From Gemmatimonadota bacterium (lineage in GTDB: Bacteria > Gemmatimonadota > Gemmatimonadetes > Gemmatimonadales > Gemmatimonadaceae): 48,328 nucleotides of DNA. The stretch covers positions 1 through 48,328 of the forward strand of contig JAJPIS010000057.1 of NCBI GenBank assembly GCA_021324635.1, written 5' to 3'. Below are positions 39,603-47,788 of this stretch, in pieces; within the stretch, counting starts at the first letter, position 1; each line of letters begins with the position of its first letter. The notes under the pieces were generated by a model that worked only from the letters and a program-made list of their open reading frames with translations, ran no database searches and was not told the DNA's origin. Both the position numbers and the translations under genes were made by a program.

Positions 39603-40532
39603 ATGTCCGGCCGCCACGAGAGTCCCGACTCCCCGCCCGCCTCGGTCCCCTCTGGGCCGACGGGTACCGCGTCAGCTCCCGAGCAGACCGTGCCCTGCGC
39701 GAGCTGCGGTGCCGCGGGGGGCAACGGTCGATTCTGTAGCGAGTGCGGGGCCCCGCGCGACGGGGCAATCTGCCCCGCGTGCGAGTCGGTGCTCAGCCCA
39801 GGGGCCAGATTCTGCCATCGGTGCGGGACGGCCGCCAACGCTCCGCGCTCCGCCGCCCGGACGACGTCCGCGCTCCCATGGGCCGGGGCGGCGCTCGCGC
39901 TGGTGGCGCTCGTGGCGCTCGTGGCCGGCCGGAACGTCGCGCTGAGTCGCCACGGGGCGAGCACCGAGGGCGACGGTGGTGCGGTCGAGACCCCGGTGGC
40001 CAGCGATGCGGGGACGCCGGACGCCCCCGGGATCGCCGATGCGTCAGCCGGCGGCACTGGCGGCGGCGCGGGCGCCGTGGGCGGCGGCCGCCTGCCCGAC
40101 ATCGCGTCCATGTCGCCGCAGGAGCGCGCCGACCGGCTGTTCGACCGCGTCATGCGACTCAGCGAGGAGGGCAAGCAGGACAGCGTCGAGTTCTTCGCGC
40201 CGATGGTGATGTCGGCCTATCAGATGCTGGGCACGCTCGACGCCGACCAGCACTACGATGTCGGCCGGCTCGGCGAGGTGACCGGCGCGCGGGACCTCGC
40301 GCGCGCGGAGGCCGATACGATCCTCCGCGCCGACCCCACCCATCTGCTCGGCCTCGCCCTCGCGGCGCATGTCGCCGCCGACGCCAAGCAGGACGCGGCC
40401 GCTCGCGCCTTTTCCCGCCGTCTCGTGGCCGCCCTCCCGGCCGAGCGGGCCAAGGACCGCCCCGAATACCGCCGCCACCAACACGACATCGATGCGGCCG
40501 TCGCCGCCGCCAGAGCGCTCGGCGTCCGCTGA
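39603..40532 (+). CDS. Double zinc-ribbon membrane protein
   Basis: A 309-residue protein. Two zinc ribbons lie at the N-terminus: CASCGAAGGNGRFCSECGAP and CPACESVLSPGARFCHRCG (eight cysteines). A single membrane helix follows (LPWAGAALALVALVALVAG, about 100-120), then a Gly/Ala/Asp linker, and a helical TPR-like C-terminus (MSPQERADRLFDRVMRLSEEG, ADQHYDVGRLGEVTGARDLARAEADTIL). The cytosolic ribbons and external helices suggest an assembly or tethering role. It is divergent from the ECF sigma gene across 143 bp. An in-frame ATG at 39573 lies before the -10 and is rejected. Confidence 0.75.
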   Translation: MSGRHESPDSPPASVPSGPTGTASAPEQTVPCASCGAAGGNGRFCSECGAPRDGAICPACESVLSPGARFCHRCGTAANAPRSAARTTSALPWAGAALALVALVALVAGRNVALSRHGASTEGDGGAVETPVASDAGTPDAPGIADASAGGTGGGAGAVGGGRLPDIASMSPQERADRLFDRVMRLSEEGKQDSVEFFAPMVMSAYQMLGTLDADQHYDVGRLGEVTGARDLARAEADTILRADPTHLLGLALAAHVAADAKQDAAARAFSRRLVAALPAERAKDRPEYRRHQHDIDAAVAAARALGVR

Positions 40533-40573
40533 TGGGTGTCGGCCGCCGGGCGCCACGACCTGCCGACCCGCAC

Positions 40574-40760
40574 CGGGCGGCACGATTGCCGCCCCGGCGC
40601 CGGCGCGGGATGCCGGATGCCGGCCGCGTAACATGCCGGGTCGGGCGTCCGTGCGGGATGCGAGCCGCGGGCGGCATGAATGCCGCCCCGACGCGCGGCG
40701 CCGCGGACGCGGCATGAATCCCCCCGACGCACGCCAACCACCGGCGGCGTGAAAGCCGCC
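40574..40760. repeat. Dispersed palindromic repeats, locus 3 (upstream of mqnD)
   Basis: Two palindromes of the family (GGGCGGCACGATTGCCGCCC at 40574-40593; GGGCGGCATGAATGCCGCCC at 40669-40688) plus degenerate copies (GCGGCATGAATCCCCCC; GGCGGCGTGAAAGCCGCC near 40742-40759). The hairpin and spacer modules are absent here. The last copy ends about 22 bases before the mqnD start. Confidence 0.75.
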
Positions 40761-40781
40761 CAACACGCGCCAACCACCACC

Positions 40782-41621
40782 GTGCCTCACACCCGGACGA
40801 TTCACCTCGCGCACAGCCCGGACTCGGACGACGCCTTCATGTTCTACGCGCTCGCGCAAGGGAAGATCGACACCGAAGGGCTCACCTACGTTCACGAGCT
40901 CCAGGACATCGAGAGCCTGAATCAGCGGGCGCGACGCGGAGAGCTCGAGGTGACGGCGGTCTCGATCCACGCGTACGCCTATCTCGCCGATCGCTACGCG
41001 CTCCTCCCGCACGGGGCATCGATGGGCGATCGCTACGGGCCGCGGCTCGTCGCCCGCACCCCGATGACCCGCGGCGATGTGCGGGGGCGTCGGATCGCCA
41101 TTCCCGGTCCGCTGACGACCGCGTTCCTGGTGCTCTCGCTCTACGAGCCGGCATTCGTGCCGGTGCCGATGCCATTCGACCGGATCGAGGAGGCGGTCAT
41201 CGCGGGTGCGGTGGACCTCGGGCTCCTGATTCACGAGGGCCAACTCACGTACGCGGAGCAGGGTCTCCACCTCGTGGCCGACATGGGTGAGTGGTGGTTC
41301 CAGGAGACGGGGCTTCCGCTTCCGCTCGGCGGGAACGTCATCCGCAAGGACCTCGGCCCGTCCCTCATGGCCAAGGTCTCGCGGCACCTGCGCGAGAGCA
41401 TCGCCTACAGCCTCGCCCACCGGACACAGGCGCTCGATCACGCGATGCAGTACGCGCGGGGCCTCGAGCGGGCCAAAGCGGACACCTTCGTCGGGATGTA
41501 CGTGAACGACTGGACCCTCGACTACGGCGAGCGCGGCCGAACGGCCGTCCGCACCCTGCTGGACCGGGGCGTGTCGAGCGGCGTCATCACGCGGCCGGTC
41601 GCAGTGGAGTTCGCCGACTGA
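40782..41621 (+). CDS. mqnD: 1,4-dihydroxy-6-naphthoate synthase (futalosine pathway)
   Basis: A 279-residue MqnD, converting cyclic dehypoxanthinyl-futalosine to 1,4-dihydroxy-6-naphthoate in menaquinone biosynthesis. Landmarks: HLAHSPDSDDAFMFYALAQG (8-27), EVTAVSIHAYAYLADRYALLPHGAS, IAIPGPLTTAFLVLSL and LLIHEGQLTYAEQGL, with His151 in the position of the proposed catalytic histidine. The start is placed at the GTG at 40782 because homology begins five residues later; a GTG at 40749 lies in the repeat block. Other mqn genes are not in the window. Menaquinone use by the futalosine route is implied. Confidence 0.92.
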   Translation: MPHTRTIHLAHSPDSDDAFMFYALAQGKIDTEGLTYVHELQDIESLNQRARRGELEVTAVSIHAYAYLADRYALLPHGASMGDRYGPRLVARTPMTRGDVRGRRIAIPGPLTTAFLVLSLYEPAFVPVPMPFDRIEEAVIAGAVDLGLLIHEGQLTYAEQGLHLVADMGEWWFQETGLPLPLGGNVIRKDLGPSLMAKVSRHLRESIAYSLAHRTQALDHAMQYARGLERAKADTFVGMYVNDWTLDYGERGRTAVRTLLDRGVSSGVITRPVAVEFAD

Positions 41622-41889
41622 CCGGCGCGGTGTGACCCAACCGTCGGGGCGGCATTCATGCCGTTCGCCGCCCGCCGTTCCGCACATCATGCCGCGCCGC
41701 ATCCGGCGGCCCCGGCGTAGGGGCGGCATTCATGCCGCCCGCGATTCGCACCCCGCACGGATGTCTGGCCCGGCATTCATGCCGCCCGCCGTTCGCATCC
41801 GCACGGACGCCTGGCCCGGCATTTCGGGCGGTCGCCGTTGGCGGAACGGCCCGCGTCCCGCGGCCACCAAAGGAACCGTTTTTGTTGAT

Positions 41890-41928
41890 GGTGCCAGGGG
41901 CAATCGCGGAGCGATTGCCCCTGGCACC
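41890..41928. repeat. Perfect 18-bp hairpin inside repeat locus 4
   Basis: GGTGCCAGGGGCAATCGC (41890-41907), loop GGA, and the exact complement (41911-41928). Compared with 1952-1992 one base pair is changed from A-T to G-C on both arms and one A-T pair is lost from both arms, while pairing stays perfect. Confidence 0.9.
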
Positions 41929-42035
41929 GGGAACCGCACCGACCGGGGCGGGATGGTGGACCCGTCGCGGCGGGGCCGGGCGCGTGTGGGTGCGTGGATG
42001 CCCGCGGCACCGGGAACGTGCGCGGACCGTAGGGG

Positions 42036-42222
42036 CGGCATTCATGCCGCCCGCGATTCGCATCGCACACCAATGCCCGGCCCGGCATTCATGCCGCCCG
42101 CGATTCGCATCGCACACCAATGCCCGGCCCGGCATTCATGCCGCCCGCCGTTCCCATCCCGCACCAATGCCGGGACGGCATTCATGCCGTTCGCCGCCCG
42201 CCGTTCCGCACATCATGCCGCC
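42036..42222 (+). repeat. 47-bp minisatellite
   Basis: Units starting CGGCATTCATGCCGCCCGCG begin at 42036, 42083, 42130 and 42176 (periods 47, 47, 46 bp). The first two are identical; the third and fourth diverge, and a degenerate fifth follows. Each unit contains the GGCATTCATGCC palindrome core. Confidence 0.88.
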
Positions 42223-42447
42223 CGCGTCCCGCATCCCGCACCGATGCCGGGACGGCCGCGTTCCTGGCTGCATCGGCGGCCGGTCATGGGCGCTTTCCAA
42301 TCCGGGCGGCCCCGCCCGCTCGGCGTCGGCCGGCAGGAGCGCGCGCCGTTGGGAGTTACAGGCAGATTTCGGCGCGCGTCCTAGAGCGTGGCCCCACAGA
42401 GGATCCCCCCCCGCCCGGAGCATCGCGTCTCGCGCTCCAGAGGCTCC

Positions 42448-44895
42448 GTGTCACCTGGCGGCGTGCTCTCGACGTGGGATCGCGTGGCGGGGGCCGCAGG
42501 CGACAGCGTCGCCGCGAGTCGGATCGCGCGGCGGGTGGCGGCGGCCACGTCGGCCGTGGCACTGCTCGACCAGATCGCCGCCGGGGCGGCTGCGCTCCTC
42601 GCCGCCGAAGGCGTGGTCGTCGCCCGACTCGCCGGCACCGGCTTTCGTGTGGACGCGGCGACCGGGTCGCTCATCCCGATGATCGGCTTTCACGCGCCGC
42701 TCGCGGCGACCCTGGCCGAGGAGGCGCTGCTCCAGGGCCAGCCGATGGTGGCCAACGACGCCGCTTCGGATCCGAGGGTGAGCGTGCACTTCCTCTCCGC
42801 GTTCGCGCCGCGTCAGGTCGCGATCGCGCCGCTCGTCGCCGGCGACCAGCCGCAGGGGTTCATCCTCGCTCTCAATAGTTGCCGGGGCGCGTTCGACGCG
42901 CCGGACGCCGCCACGCTTCAGCGGCTCGCCGACTACGCCGCGATCGCCCTGTCCCGCGCCGAGCCGGCGGCGCGAGCCGGCGGTGCGACCGCCGCCGGCC
43001 GGGATACGGGCGACGCCATCCGGCAGATGAATCAGTCGCTCGAGCCGGAGCGCGTCGCCGCGGTACTGGCCGAGCACGCCGTGGCCACGACCGGGGCGCG
43101 GGGCGCGCGGGTGCTGCTCATCGACGACGCCGGGGTCTCGATCGCGGCGACAGCCGGAGATGCGACCGATCCGATCGGGTACCTGGCCGAGCCGGATGGG
43201 TACCTCGGCATGCGTGCGATCGCGGAGCGGCGGCCGGTCGGCGCCGGCGACCTCCGGACCTGTGCCGACCAGTGGGCGCGTCCGGCCACCGGGCCCGGCG
43301 ACGCCGGGTGCGGGCAGGCGAACGGACTCGCCGTCCCCCTCCTCGTCGGCGGGGCGGCCATCGGGGCCGTGACCGTGTTCGGCAAGGAGCAGGTGGGTGG
43401 AGACTTCGATTCGGCCGATGAGGCCGCGCTCCAGGTGCTGGCGGATCATGCCGCCCTGGCGGTCGAGAGTGCCCGGCTTCGGCGGACCGCATCCGCCATG
43501 ACACGGCACGCCAACGTGCTCGCCGCGGTCGCCCGATCGCTGGCGCGGAGCAACACGCCCGAGGCCGTGCTCACCGGGGTGTTCGAGGTCGCCCGCGACG
43601 CGCTGGGCGCGCACGGCGTCAGCGTCTTCCTCGCCGATCCGGCCACGCGACGTGTCGACCTGGCGTACAGCGAGGGGGCGGGCGCGCACATCATCAACTG
43701 GACCGCCAACCGGTTCTGGTCGCTTCCGGTCGGCACGGTCACCGCGTCGGGCGTGCCGTTCTACGCGAACACCGAAGCCGCCATGCACAACGGGCTCACC
43801 CCTGACGAGGTGCCCCGCTATCGGGCCGCGGGGATCAAGAGCCTGGCGTTGCTCCCGCTGCCGGACGGTGGCCAACGCGGCACGATCGTCCTGCGGTTCA
43901 CATCGATGGAGCGCTTCGACCCGGCCGCTCGACGACTGCTCGAGGACTTCGCCGCGCAGGTCGCGATCGCGATCCGCAACGCACAGTTGGTCGAGGGCGA
44001 GCGGAGCGCGCGGGAGCGCGAGCGGGCCCTGGCCGAGTCGGTCCACCAGACGGACAAGCTCGCGGCGCTCGGCGAGCTCGTGGCCGGAGTCGCGCACGAG
44101 CTGAATAACCCGCTGACCGGCATCTCGGCGTTCGCGCAGCTACTGCTCGAGGAGCCGCTCACCGAGGAGCAGGCCGAAGCGGCGCGCGAGATCAAGCGCG
44201 AGTCGGACCGCGCCGTGAGCGTGATCAGCGACCTCCTCATCTTCTCCCGAAAGACGGGCCCGCGGCAGTTGCCGGTCGACCTCAACGCCGTCGTCCAGCA
44301 GAGCCTTCGGCTCCGGGCGTACACGCTCCAGTCATCCGGGATTGCCACCAAGACGGAGCTCGATGCGTCGGCACCGACCGTGCTCGGGGACGAGCGCAAG
44401 CTCCAGCAGGTGCTGCTCAATCTCGTCGTGAACGCCGAGTACGCGATGCGCCGGAGCGAGCAGCGTCTGCTGACGGTGCGCACGGCGACGCGGGAGATCG
44501 CCGGGTCGGTGCGCGCGATCATCGAAGTCGTGGATACCGGAAACGGTATGGGGCCGGACGTCGCGAAGCACATCTTCGAGCCCTTCTTCACCACCAAGCC
44601 CCCCGGTGTCGGAACCGGCCTGGGGCTCAGCGTCAGCTATGGCATCGTCCAGGGACACGGCGGGACGATCGAAGTGCGGACGGCGCCGGCCGCCGGTTCG
44701 ACATTCTCCGTCATCCTCCCGCTCTACGTGCCGTCTGGCGGGACCCTCCACGCGACCGGCGACGACACCGCGCGTCCGACGATCCCGCGCGACACCCCGC
44801 GGATCGGGATCCCGCTCCCCACGACCGACCGATCGCGCGATGCGGCCGGCGCCGGTGCTCGTACACCGTCCTTCCCCTCGCTGCATGTCGACTGA
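42448..44895 (+). CDS. GAF-domain sensor histidine kinase
   Basis: An 815-residue soluble sensor kinase. Three GAF-like domains occupy about 25-165, 185-340 and 360-520. A coiled coil (RSARERERALAESVHQTDKL) leads to the HisKA domain with ELVAGVAHELNNPLTGI, phosphoacceptor His550. The ATPase has LQQVLLNLVVNAEYAMR (N box), VVDTGNGMGPDVAKHIFEPFFTTKP (G1/F) and GVGTGLGLSVSYGIV (G2). No membrane segment. The start is uncertain: GTG 42448 has AGAGG at good distance; GTG 42388 is in frame but weaker. Its stop overlaps the response regulator by 11 bp. Confidence 0.9.
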   Translation: MSPGGVLSTWDRVAGAAGDSVAASRIARRVAAATSAVALLDQIAAGAAALLAAEGVVVARLAGTGFRVDAATGSLIPMIGFHAPLAATLAEEALLQGQPMVANDAASDPRVSVHFLSAFAPRQVAIAPLVAGDQPQGFILALNSCRGAFDAPDAATLQRLADYAAIALSRAEPAARAGGATAAGRDTGDAIRQMNQSLEPERVAAVLAEHAVATTGARGARVLLIDDAGVSIAATAGDATDPIGYLAEPDGYLGMRAIAERRPVGAGDLRTCADQWARPATGPGDAGCGQANGLAVPLLVGGAAIGAVTVFGKEQVGGDFDSADEAALQVLADHAALAVESARLRRTASAMTRHANVLAAVARSLARSNTPEAVLTGVFEVARDALGAHGVSVFLADPATRRVDLAYSEGAGAHIINWTANRFWSLPVGTVTASGVPFYANTEAAMHNGLTPDEVPRYRAAGIKSLALLPLPDGGQRGTIVLRFTSMERFDPAARRLLEDFAAQVAIAIRNAQLVEGERSARERERALAESVHQTDKLAALGELVAGVAHELNNPLTGISAFAQLLLEEPLTEEQAEAAREIKRESDRAVSVISDLLIFSRKTGPRQLPVDLNAVVQQSLRLRAYTLQSSGIATKTELDASAPTVLGDERKLQQVLLNLVVNAEYAMRRSEQRLLTVRTATREIAGSVRAIIEVVDTGNGMGPDVAKHIFEPFFTTKPPGVGTGLGLSVSYGIVQGHGGTIEVRTAPAAGSTFSVILPLYVPSGGTLHATGDDTARPTIPRDTPRIGIPLPTTDRSRDAAGAGARTPSFPSLHVD

Positions 44896-46039
44896 TCTGT
44901 GCTCCGTCGCTCCTCCCGCCGCCACGGCCCCGGCCACCTCGGCCGGCGCTCCGGCTCCGGCGGTCGGCCGCACCCGCTCGCGCGCCCAGGGCGCCCCGCG
45001 CCGACTGCTCGTCGTGGACGACGAGGCGTCGATCGCACACGCGCTCTCGCGGTATCTCACGTCGCGTGGGTTCCACGTCGACACGGCGGCATCCGGGCAG
45101 GATTCCCTGACCCTGCTGGCCGAGAACCGGTTCGAGCTGATGCTCTGCGACGTCCGGATGCCGGGCCTCTCCGGCCTCGACGTCGTCCCGCGCGCCCTCC
45201 AACTCGACCCGGACCTGGCGATCCTGATGTTGACCGGTGTCAACGATGCGCCGACGGCGACCGGCGCGCTCGCGATGGGCGCGCTCGACTACCTCGTCAA
45301 GCCGGTCGAGCTTCCGGATCTCCAGGAGGCGATCGAGCGTGCCCTGCACCGACGCGACCTCGAGATCGACCGGCGGACGGTGGAACGCATGATTCGGGAG
45401 GAAGTCGCCACCCGGACGGAAGAGCTCGAGCGGGAGAAACAGGCGCTCCGCGCCATGGTGGTGGGCACCGTCGAGGCGCTCGTGAATGCGATGGAGGCCA
45501 AGGACATCTATCTCCGGGGCCACTCGCAGCGGGTCTCCGAGCTGTCGGCCTCGATCGCGGCCGAGCTCGGGCTCGACGTCGACACCGTCGAGTACGTCCG
45601 CATGGCGGCCAGGATCCACGACATCGGCAAGATCGGGATCCAGGAATCGATCCTGAACAAGCCCGGCGCATTGACGCCCGAGGAGTTCGATCACGTCAAG
45701 GACCACGTGCGCATCGGCATGGAGATCCTCGCCCCGCTCAAGCCGCTCGGTCAGGCCTTGCAGTACGTCGAGGATCACCACGAGCACTGGGACGGCCAGG
45801 GCTATCCGGCCGGGAAAGCCGGCGCGGATATCTCGATCGGCGGCCGCATCCTGGCCGCGGCCGACGCGTTCGACGCGCTGACGTCGCAGCGCGCATACCG
45901 GGACCCGCGCAGCCCGCGGGACACCGTGCGGTACCTGGCCGCCCGCGCCGGCGATCTGCTCGATCCGCGCGTCTACGCTGCCCTCTCGAACGTCATCCTG
46001 CGCCGGAAGTCCCTCGTCGCGAGCTTCATCGAGGACTGA
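44885..46039 (+). CDS. Response regulator with HD-GYP c-di-GMP phosphodiesterase domain
   Basis: A 384-residue regulator. The receiver has the acidic pair at 45-46 (VVDDEAS), phospho-Asp89 (LCDVRMPG), Thr117 and Lys139 (YLVKPVE). A coiled coil (160-190) links it to the HD-GYP domain: EAKDIYLRGHSQRVSEL, RIHDIGKIGI (His245, Asp246), NKPGALTPEEF and DHHEHWDGQGYP (298-308), all hallmark residues of an active c-di-GMP phosphodiesterase. It is translationally coupled to the upstream GAF kinase (11-bp overlap), its likely phosphodonor. No GGDEF partner lies nearby. Confidence 0.94.
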   Translation: MSTDLCSVAPPAATAPATSAGAPAPAVGRTRSRAQGAPRRLLVVDDEASIAHALSRYLTSRGFHVDTAASGQDSLTLLAENRFELMLCDVRMPGLSGLDVVPRALQLDPDLAILMLTGVNDAPTATGALAMGALDYLVKPVELPDLQEAIERALHRRDLEIDRRTVERMIREEVATRTEELEREKQALRAMVVGTVEALVNAMEAKDIYLRGHSQRVSELSASIAAELGLDVDTVEYVRMAARIHDIGKIGIQESILNKPGALTPEEFDHVKDHVRIGMEILAPLKPLGQALQYVEDHHEHWDGQGYPAGKAGADISIGGRILAAADAFDALTSQRAYRDPRSPRDTVRYLAARAGDLLDPRVYAALSNVILRRKSLVASFIED

Positions 46040-46090
46040 CGGGAGAGGCGTCGGGTCGGGCCGGCTGTGTGGCCCGCCCGCCCCGCCGCG

Positions 46091-46708
46091 TCAGTGCGTG
46101 TGGCTCTTGGCGTGGGTCACCCACCCGGTGACCGTCGCCACCCGGGCACCCTGATGGCGCGCGACCGCCAGATCGGCTTCCGTGGGACCACCCGTTCCCG
46201 TCGTGCTGGTCGCGCCGTACGGACTGCCGGCCGTGAAGATGGCGCGGTCCGTGTAGCCGGGCGGCACCATGATCATCCCGAGGTTGGCCATGACCGTCAT
46301 GACCGACCAGAGCGTCGTCTCGTGGCCGCCGTGCGGCGTCTGGACGGTGGTGAAGGCCGCGCCGACCTTGTCGACGAACGCGCCTTTGGCCCAGAGCGGG
46401 CCGGTCTGGTCGAGCACGTGCTTCAGTTCGGACGCCATGACCCCGTAGCGCGTTGGTGACCCGAGGATCAGTGCGTCGTAGTTCGCGAGGTCGTGCACGG
46501 AGCCAAGCGTCGGATACATCGCGGCGAGTCGATCGCGGCTCTCTTTCCACTTGGGCTGCGCCTCGATGACGTGCTGGGGCGCGAGATCATCGATCCGGCG
46601 CGCGTCGACCTCGGTGAAGCGCACCGAGCGCGCGCCGTCGACGATCGCGTCGGCCAATTGTGCCGTGTGGCCGGTTCGGCTGTAGAAGAGAACGAGCAGT
46701 TTGGGCAT
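46091..46708 (-). CDS. wrbA: NAD(P)H:quinone oxidoreductase, WrbA family
   Basis: A 205-residue flavodoxin-fold quinone reductase. LVLFYSRTGHTAQLADAI is the FMN phosphate loop; DALILGSPTRYGVMASELKHVLDQTG and TVQTPHGGHETTLWSVMTVMANLGMIMVPPGY are typical of WrbA. It reduces quinones by two electrons, avoiding semiquinones, in oxidative-stress defence. The start at 46708 puts the fold at the N-terminus; an upstream GTG at 46744 would add 12 residues. Divergent from the low-complexity gene, with overlapping promoters. Confidence 0.93.
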   Translation of the reverse strand: MPKLLVLFYSRTGHTAQLADAIVDGARSVRFTEVDARRIDDLAPQHVIEAQPKWKESRDRLAAMYPTLGSVHDLANYDALILGSPTRYGVMASELKHVLDQTGPLWAKGAFVDKVGAAFTTVQTPHGGHETTLWSVMTVMANLGMIMVPPGYTDRAIFTAGSPYGATSTTGTGGPTEADLAVARHQGARVATVTGWVTHAKSHTH

Positions 46709-46734
46709 GGGAGGAATGTCGTCAGGGGCTGCGC

Positions 46735-46763
46735 TTGACGCCACGTGCCAAGCAGTGTATTCA
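46735..46763 (+). promoter_or_regulatory. Overlapping divergent promoters (wrbA / low-complexity gene)
   Basis: On the plus strand TTGACG (46735-46740), 17 bp and TATTCA (46758-46763), giving a leader of about 120 nt for the gene at 46889. On the minus strand TACACT (46755-46760) could be the -10 for wrbA. The spacer contains CACGTG-like CCACGTGCC. Confidence 0.5.
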
Positions 46764-46888
46764 GCGTTTCGGCACGCGGGGTGACAGCGCGATGCTCGCG
46801 GACCGGCGGCACGGGAGGCACCTCAGGGCATGGGCCCTGCACCGCCGGCATCTCGATGGAGCGATACCAAACTCTCAGGGAGGCGGCC

Positions 46889-47689
46889 ATGCCGCGCGGT
46901 GACGAGCTGCGGGAGGAGTTGACGGGCGGGTTCCGGTTCTCCGACCGCGACGACGAGGGCGAGGACCTGGGGTACGGCGGGATTGGCGGCGGAGGCGGCG
47001 GGTCCTCCTACGATGACGACGATGAAGAGGACGGCGGCTGGGCGATCACCAAGGACGCCAGCGACGACCTCTGGGATAGCACCGACGAGGACGACGACGA
47101 GGACGAGGAGGAGGGAGGAATCGTCGCCGAGGTGATCGAGGTCGAGGACGAGGAGGAAGGTGATCTCTTCGGCGGCGGCCCTCGACGCCGCGGGACCCGC
47201 GGCAGGCCGCCGGGGTCGACTTCCACGACCGGAACCGCCGGCGCCGGGACGGGCACGGGTGGCGGTCGCCCGAAGGGCGGTGCACTCGGCGGCTCGAGCA
47301 GCGGGTCGGGCAGCGGCGCGAGCGGCGCCGGCGCTCGGGCGGGCGGGACCGGCTCGGGCGCCGGGAGCGCCCGTGCCGGGGGGGGCGGCGCGTCGGGGGC
47401 ATCCGCTCAGAAGGCGGCCGGCCGGCCGACCTCCGCGAGCGGGAGCAGCACCGCCGGAAAGTCCGCGCACAAGGCAGCGTCCAAGTCGAGCGGCAAATCG
47501 GGACAGTCGCGGACACCCACCAGGAAGAGCGCTGGCGGCCGGTCGTCGGCCAAGTCGGCGAGTCGGTCGACCCGGAAGTCCGCATCCAAGCGGCCGGCGG
47601 CCAGGAAGGGGGGCTCCGCCGGCAAGGCGGGGCGGGACGGCAAGGGACGGAGTGGGTCGCGGAAACCCGGACGGAGCGGGCGCCGGTAG
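46889..47689 (+). CDS. Charge-segregated low-complexity protein
   Basis: A 266-residue protein with no recognised domain. Residues 1-20 resemble a short helix (MPRGDELREELTGGF). Residues 20-100 are acidic and Gly-rich with Asp/Glu runs. Residues 105-180 are Gly/Ser/Ala/Thr-rich. Residues 185-266 are Lys/Arg/Ser-rich with SAK, SGK and RKSA-type units like histone H1 tails. The strong GGGAGG six bases before the ATG at 46889 and the terminator-like hairpin after the stop argue for a real gene. DNA compaction or condensate formation is inference. Confidence 0.7.
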   Translation: MPRGDELREELTGGFRFSDRDDEGEDLGYGGIGGGGGGSSYDDDDEEDGGWAITKDASDDLWDSTDEDDDEDEEEGGIVAEVIEVEDEEEGDLFGGGPRRRGTRGRPPGSTSTTGTAGAGTGTGGGRPKGGALGGSSSGSGSGASGAGARAGGTGSGAGSARAGGGGASGASAQKAAGRPTSASGSSTAGKSAHKAASKSSGKSGQSRTPTRKSAGGRSSAKSASRSTRKSASKRPAARKGGSAGKAGRDGKGRSGSRKPGRSGRR

Positions 47690-47736
47690 CGCGGGCGCAT
47701 CGCGCGGCGCCCGGGTCCGCTCACCGGGAGCACGTC

Positions 47737-47767
47737 GGGGCCGGTCGCGCATCCTGCGACCGGCCCC
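47737..47767. terminator. 12-bp hairpin after the low-complexity gene
   Basis: GGGGCCGGTCGC (47737-47748) and its exact complement (47756-47767) around GCATCCT. It resembles the hairpin at 31059-31091 in sequence and in lacking a T-tract. Confidence 0.6.
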
Positions 47768-47788
47768 CGTTCGTGGTAGCTTCTCGCC

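Larger units (their letters stand above)
41646..42256 (+). repeat. Composite dispersed repeat, locus 4 (complete, forward)
   Basis: An 800-bp gap between mqnD and the kinase gene is mostly repeats. Palindromes lie near 41646, 41719 and 41771. The CGCGTCCCGCGGCCACCAAA module (from 41852) leads to the hairpin (41890-41928), a conserved spacer ending GTGGATGCCCGCGGCACCGG (near 42015), and CGTAGGGGCGGCATTCATG (from 42028), which opens a 47-bp minisatellite. The order is the mirror image of locus 1. No gene is supported inside; 42257-42447 holds nothing recognisable. Confidence 0.85.

Noticed and set aside
40680-40781. Upstream extension of mqnD through the repeat block
   Set aside because: Residues before the GTG at 40782 derive from the palindromes and do not belong to the family.
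42036-42222. CRISPR or iteron interpretation of the 47-bp units
   Set aside because: Units are directly abutting with no spacers, and no replication initiator or plasmid gene is nearby.
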